Positions 60,759 to 64,000 of a DNA stretch of 64,000 nt are shown one piece after another. The notes under the pieces are model-generated. The model made no database searches, had not been told where the DNA came from, and was given only the letters and a program-made list of their open reading frames with translations. Origin of the DNA: Myroides odoratus DSM 2801 (GTDB taxonomy: Bacteria; Bacteroidota; Bacteroidia; Flavobacteriales; Flavobacteriaceae); contig NZ_CM001437.1 in NCBI RefSeq assembly GCF_000243275.1, positions 2,673,812 to 2,737,811 on the forward strand. Reading direction: 5' to 3'. Within the stretch, counting starts at the first letter, position 1, and every line of letters begins with the position of its first letter. The translations under genes were made by a program, and so were the position numbers.

Positions 60759-61316
60759 ATGAAAAAGAATTTATTTTCGGCTCTTGCAGTCGCTTTTATG
60801 TTGGTAATCGCCCTTGCTTCTGGAGGCGATAAATCGGATAAAGCTGATACCACTACGGATCAAATAATGGAAGATGGTACTACAGTTAAATCAAAATGGA
60901 AGTACTCAGAGGAGGTTGATAAAATGGAAGGTACCACAACCTATTTTGCAGAATTACCATCTACGAATAAGATTAATTTTCAGTTCCCTTATAAGGGTGG
61001 ATCAAGACTAGCGATAAATTTACGCAATAAAGGGGCAGGAAATGAAGTTTTTCTTTATTTAGATAAAGGACAAATCATGCCAAGTCTTAGGGGAGAAAAG
61101 ACAATGAAGTTTAAGTTTGATGATGAGAATACAGTTAATTACGCGTATACGACTGCTTCAGGTGCAGCAAATAATTATGTGTTCATTGACAAGAAAAATG
61201 AAGTGATAAAGAAACTTTTAAAAGCGAAAAAAGCAATGATTGAGATTGAAGCTTATAATGAAGGCCTAGTTGTATTTGAATATGATACAGAAGGTTTAGT
61301 TTGGGATAAAAAATAA
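60759..61316 (+). CDS. Exported protein of unknown function with a lipobox lacking its cysteine
   Basis: A 185-residue protein with a hydrophobic leader (NLFSALAVAFMLVIALASGG) that looks exactly like a lipoprotein signal, except that the expected cysteine is glycine (L19-A20-S21-G22, then GDKSDKADTT). The codon GGA/GGC differs from a Cys codon by one base, so lipidation was probably lost; the leader may now be a plain signal or an anchor. The mature part is a beta-rich domain (FPYKGGSRLAINLRNKGAGN, EVFLYLDKGQIMPSLRGEKT, NYVFIDKKNEVIKKLLKAKK). No family was recognised. Cotranscribed with the four-helix membrane protein. Confidence 0.75.
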   Translation: MKKNLFSALAVAFMLVIALASGGDKSDKADTTTDQIMEDGTTVKSKWKYSEEVDKMEGTTTYFAELPSTNKINFQFPYKGGSRLAINLRNKGAGNEVFLYLDKGQIMPSLRGEKTMKFKFDDENTVNYAYTTASGAANNYVFIDKKNEVIKKLLKAKKAMIEIEAYNEGLVVFEYDTEGLVWDKK

Positions 61317-61318
61317 AG

Positions 61319-61350
61319 TAAAAAGGCTTGTCTTTCGACAAGCCTTTTTT
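61319..61350. terminator. Terminator shared by two convergent genes, right member of the mirror-image pair
   Basis: AAAAAGGCTTGTC, loop TTTC, GACAAGCCTTTTTT: the exact reverse complement of the terminator at 60187-60219. It can serve both the exported protein and the DUF1648 gene. Confidence 0.88.
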
Positions 61351-61356
61351 ATTGAA

Positions 61357-61857
61357 CTAAAGTTTCTTTTTACTAGAAAATACGAAAGTCAGTAAAGGAA
61401 GTAAGCCACCAATTACGACAAAAATGATAAAGTATTGACCCAATCCTTCTTCTTTGCCTAAAGCAGTTTGAATGGCTTGGTATTGAATATAGGAAAATAG
61501 GAGGATTGTAAAGGTGTTTAATACGCGCATCATGCGTATGGCTTTGGTATATTGCTCTTCTATATTGTCAGCGGTTATTGTTATCTGATGTTTAAATAGG
61601 TGGGGTTTGTTTTGGAAGTAGTACAACAAGGCAAAAACAAATACGCCGATTCCCAATAAGAAAAACAGGGTGATTTTATCTCCATATGCATCAGGTTCAC
61701 CAGCTATATTGAAATGCGTGGGTATAGTTTCGGGTAATTGACCATAGTAATAGCAGGTGGTTCCTATAAAAATAAGAAGTAGTACTACGTTCATTACATC
61801 TAGACAACGCTCTAGCGGGCTAGGTTTGATTTTTAGAATTGGGTTTTGAATCTGCAA
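61357..61857 (-). CDS. DUF1648 membrane protein
   Basis: A 166-residue membrane protein with four hydrophobic segments (about residues 20-40, 63-82, 108-125 and 140-158). The DUF1648 signature LPETIPTHFNIAGEPDAYGD lies near residue 42, between helices 1 and 2. This domain occurs in SdpI-type immunity proteins and other uncharacterised membrane proteins; here there is no toxin gene beside it, so the role is open. No perfect -7 box was found upstream. Confidence 0.88.
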   Translation of the reverse strand: MQIQNPILKIKPSPLERCLDVMNVVLLLIFIGTTCYYYGQLPETIPTHFNIAGEPDAYGDKITLFFLLGIGVFVFALLYYFQNKPHLFKHQITITADNIEEQYTKAIRMMRVLNTFTILLFSYIQYQAIQTALGKEEGLGQYFIIFVVIGGLLPLLTFVFSSKKKL

Positions 61858-62007
61858 GCTATATGTTTTAATAAAATTAAGTTTAAATATAATAAAATTA
61901 ATAGCATATTCAATAAAGTTAAATAAATAAGTTTTTTTAATTCTTTATTTTTATTTTGAATGTAGTATCTTAGAATAGTTATCCTTTGTTTATTTAAGTT
62001 AAGACAT

Positions 62008-62928
62008 ATGCAGAAGTATTTGTTTTTTATTCTTGTACTCTTCCTATGGGGAAGTAGCGACTCGTTGTGGGCTTTTCCTATTTATCCACGCACAATAAGT
62101 GATGTGTACAAAGAAGCTGATTATGTGGTTTATGGAAAAGTAGTCGGGTTTATCGATGATAGCCCTCCAACTTCGAAAGAAGGTGTCCCACCACCTCCTA
62201 GTATGCACGATGGGTTTGCGGTAATTGTTATACACGAAGAATTAAAAGGAGAAATTAAAGAAACTCAAATCTGTATTGCAGATCAACGTTCTTTTATGTG
62301 TCCTGAACCTTTTCATTTTGAAGAAGGACAAGAAGTACTTTTGTTTTTAAACAAAGATCGGAAAGCAAATTTTTATTGGACGTTTGCCATGTCTTATGGT
62401 GGTAAAGAAGTAACTGCGGAGGAGTATTCGTTGTACAAAAAGAAATTACTGGATTTACAAGCTATTTTAGATCAATCAAATCAAGAAATACAAGAACAAC
62501 AGTATATTGATTGGGTTGTGAATTGCATCAAAGAACCATTAACCCGTTGGGAAGGAATTTTTGATTTGCTCAATGAAAAGGAAGGCGCAAATAAAGAACT
62601 TGTGGCTAACCCTTATGTATTAACTCAAAAGCAAAAAGAGGGACTATGCCTGGATCTTTATCAACAACAAGAATTGCGTGTTATGGATTTTAAGTTGATT
62701 CCTCATATTAGAGGAACTCAGGATTCAGTACTACTTCAGTTTTTGTTGAACAAAATGAAAAAATTGCCAAATACAGCGGATACAGATGACTTATTTCTGG
62801 ATGCAGCCAGCGTTATAGCAGATTTATCTTCTAGAGCCGATTTGAAAAAGCTAAGCAATCAGATTGAAGAAGAAAAACTTTCAAAGAAAGGGCGGGCATT
62901 GATTCGTCAATTCAGACAAATCATGTAG
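62008..62928 (+). CDS. Exported protein of unknown function
   Basis: A 306-residue protein with a signal peptide (QKYLFFILVLFLWGSSDSLW, likely cut after WA). The N-terminal mature domain, about residues 25-130, follows a pattern often seen in secreted OB-like domains: ADYVVYGKVVGF, AVIVIHEELKGEI and FEEGQEVLLFLNKDR. It carries a proline-rich turn (GVPPPPSM) and three cysteines. The C-terminal half is helical (residues 140-306) with armadillo-like character. No named family was recognised. It is a single gene that ends 21 bases before the convergent WYL regulator. Confidence 0.72.
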   Translation: MQKYLFFILVLFLWGSSDSLWAFPIYPRTISDVYKEADYVVYGKVVGFIDDSPPTSKEGVPPPPSMHDGFAVIVIHEELKGEIKETQICIADQRSFMCPEPFHFEEGQEVLLFLNKDRKANFYWTFAMSYGGKEVTAEEYSLYKKKLLDLQAILDQSNQEIQEQQYIDWVVNCIKEPLTRWEGIFDLLNEKEGANKELVANPYVLTQKQKEGLCLDLYQQQELRVMDFKLIPHIRGTQDSVLLQFLLNKMKKLPNTADTDDLFLDAASVIADLSSRADLKKLSNQIEEEKLSKKGRALIRQFRQIM

Positions 62929-62949
62929 AAGCTATAGTAGCTTAGTCAG

Positions 62950-63969
62950 TTATTCCTCTTTCAAATACTGTTGATGCATTTTCTCTACGCGTTTAGCAAT
63001 CTGTCGTTGTAAATGACGAGGAGAGAGCACAATTATCGCTTCACCAAAACCTAAGATTTCACGTTCTAATTCGAAATTCAACACCACATCCAAACGAATC
63101 TTGATTCCTTTTTCATTTTCCTCTAGCAGTTGTTGTGAACTGTGTAGCGGTTTTGTTTTGACATAAGGCGCATGGTATTGATTTACCCATAGAATAACTT
63201 TCTGTGCTCGGTCTTGCTCTGTTTTTGTTACACCTAAGGTATCTTCGAAATATCGATCAAAATTAACGCCTTGGTATTCTTTGTAAGGTTCGTTGGCAAG
63301 CGCATATACATTGGTAATTCGATCCAGGGCCAAAGTAAGTAAATGCTTTCCTTTGCTGCTACGCGTGATCAAGAACCAACGATTGCGGTATTCTTTCAGT
63401 AAATAGGGGTAGTAGAAATTCTTAGACGCTTCTTTCGATTTAAAAGATTTGTATTCAATCAGCAATGTTTGTTTGTTTTTTATGGCTTCATATAAAGGGC
63501 TAATAAACTTAATTCCCTTCAATAAAGGATTGCCTTCCATCTGAATGTAATTCGGAGCCTGTGTACTACGTGTGAGTAAACTATTGTCTAGTTTTGCAAT
63601 CACTTCGCTCATTTCATCTACCTGACTAAATCCGTTCAAATGCTTTAAGATAGCTACAACTTCTTTTAGTTTTTCCATATCAGCATCGTTAATCGGAGAG
63701 TTTTTGATGCTGTATTGCGGATCTTCATAGGTGTAGTATTTGCGGTCCACAACCACAATAGGAGCGTTATACCCCAAGCTATCGCTACGCATGGTTTGTA
63801 TGTCCATTTGAATGGTGCGCTTGCTGATTCCTGTATCAATTCCTTCGTATTCATATAATCCATCAGCAACTTTTTCAATTAAGTCATCTAACGTCCACTT
63901 TCTGAATCGATTTTGCAAACATTCATCAAGAATACGGTAGCGCAATAATGCAAGTTTGTTTGTTGCCAT
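62950..63969 (-). CDS. WYL-domain transcriptional regulator
   Basis: A 339-residue regulator. The N-terminal about 75 residues form a helix-turn-helix domain (LLRYRILDECLQNRFRKWTL, GISKRTIQMDIQTMRSD), and the centre is the WYL ligand-binding domain (IKNKQTLLIEYKSFKSKEAS, YYPYLLKEYRNRWFLITRSS) followed by a WCX-like C-terminal extension (VILWVNQYHAPYVKTKPLHS). WYL proteins sense nucleic-acid or nucleotide ligands and often control DNA-damage or defence genes; no such target is seen in the window, though the upstream side is cut off. The ATG is 31 bases from the window end. Confidence 0.92.
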   Translation of the reverse strand: MATNKLALLRYRILDECLQNRFRKWTLDDLIEKVADGLYEYEGIDTGISKRTIQMDIQTMRSDSLGYNAPIVVVDRKYYTYEDPQYSIKNSPINDADMEKLKEVVAILKHLNGFSQVDEMSEVIAKLDNSLLTRSTQAPNYIQMEGNPLLKGIKFISPLYEAIKNKQTLLIEYKSFKSKEASKNFYYPYLLKEYRNRWFLITRSSKGKHLLTLALDRITNVYALANEPYKEYQGVNFDRYFEDTLGVTKTEQDRAQKVILWVNQYHAPYVKTKPLHSSQQLLEENEKGIKIRLDVVLNFELEREILGFGEAIIVLSPRHLQRQIAKRVEKMHQQYLKEE

Positions 63970-64000
63970 GTAATTTTCTAGTTGGATTATTCTTCAAATA

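Overview
The window reads as a chromosomal segment of a low-GC member of the Bacteroidota, most likely family Flavobacteriaceae (a Myroides-like genome is my guess; the genus is not proven). The signs are: the Bacteroidota -7 promoter element TAnnTTTG in front of many genes, almost no Shine-Dalgarno sequences, a TamL lipoprotein, PorT and GldA of the type IX secretion/gliding set, DUF5686/CarboxypepD_reg outer-membrane proteins, a DAHP synthase-chorismate mutase fusion, and AccD without a zinc ribbon. No rRNA, tRNA, CRISPR array, insertion sequence or prophage was seen.

Layout. 1-7 kb (minus): mreC (cut by the window edge), mreB, purH, then accD and fbaA, with a lone FtsX/MacB-type permease on the plus strand. 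7-18.5 kb: tamL divergent from a TrmH-type RNA methyltransferase, porT-ubiE, a GNAT acetyltransferase, an AgcS symporter, ppa, a DUF5686 protein and pdhB. 18.8-24 kb: two related small exported proteins, then a compact AT-rich four-gene operon (two D-Ala-D-Ala-ligase-type ATP-grasp enzymes, an SHMT-like PLP enzyme and a methyltransferase). This is the most accessory-looking part and the best candidate for an undescribed pathway. 24-30 kb: etfBA, a DUF151 nuclease, then a nucleotide/folate operon (thyA, 2TM protein, folA, exported propeller-like protein, deoxynucleoside kinase). 30-34 kb: gldA, a DUF1634-TauE pair, DAHP synthase-chorismate mutase and rsgA. 34.5-44.2 kb: three DUF3857/transglutaminase-like exported proteins, interrupted by an inverted lipoprotein gene, then dtd, a small membrane protein, a MazG-like enzyme and aroA. 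44.3-49.6 kb: queA, then kynU, an arginase-family hydrolase and kmo (tryptophan/kynurenine catabolism), plus a 53-residue membrane protein gene on the minus strand. 49.6-57.5 kb: a HerA-like ATPase, then exbB-exbD-exbD-tonB, a small membrane protein, a PstS-like lipoprotein and a TPR protein. 57.6-64 kb: a glycosyltransferase, a dihydrolipoamide acyltransferase, two small envelope proteins bracketed by mirror-image terminators, a DUF1648 protein, an exported protein and a WYL-domain regulator.

How parts work together. The exbB-exbD-exbD-tonB unit energises TonB-dependent outer-membrane uptake. thyA and folA are coupled, because thymidylate synthase makes the dihydrofolate that FolA reduces. 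kynU and kmo form consecutive steps of kynurenine degradation, and the arginase-family gene between them may supply the missing formamidase. In the accessory operon the enzymes could together make and modify a small dipeptide-like molecule, but this is inference from families and context only. Start sites were revised in several genes (ubiE, the DUF5686 protein, gldA, the 38.5-kb lipoprotein, kmo, the PstS-like protein) using signal peptides, family N-termini, terminators and promoter positions. All residue and base counts were made by hand.
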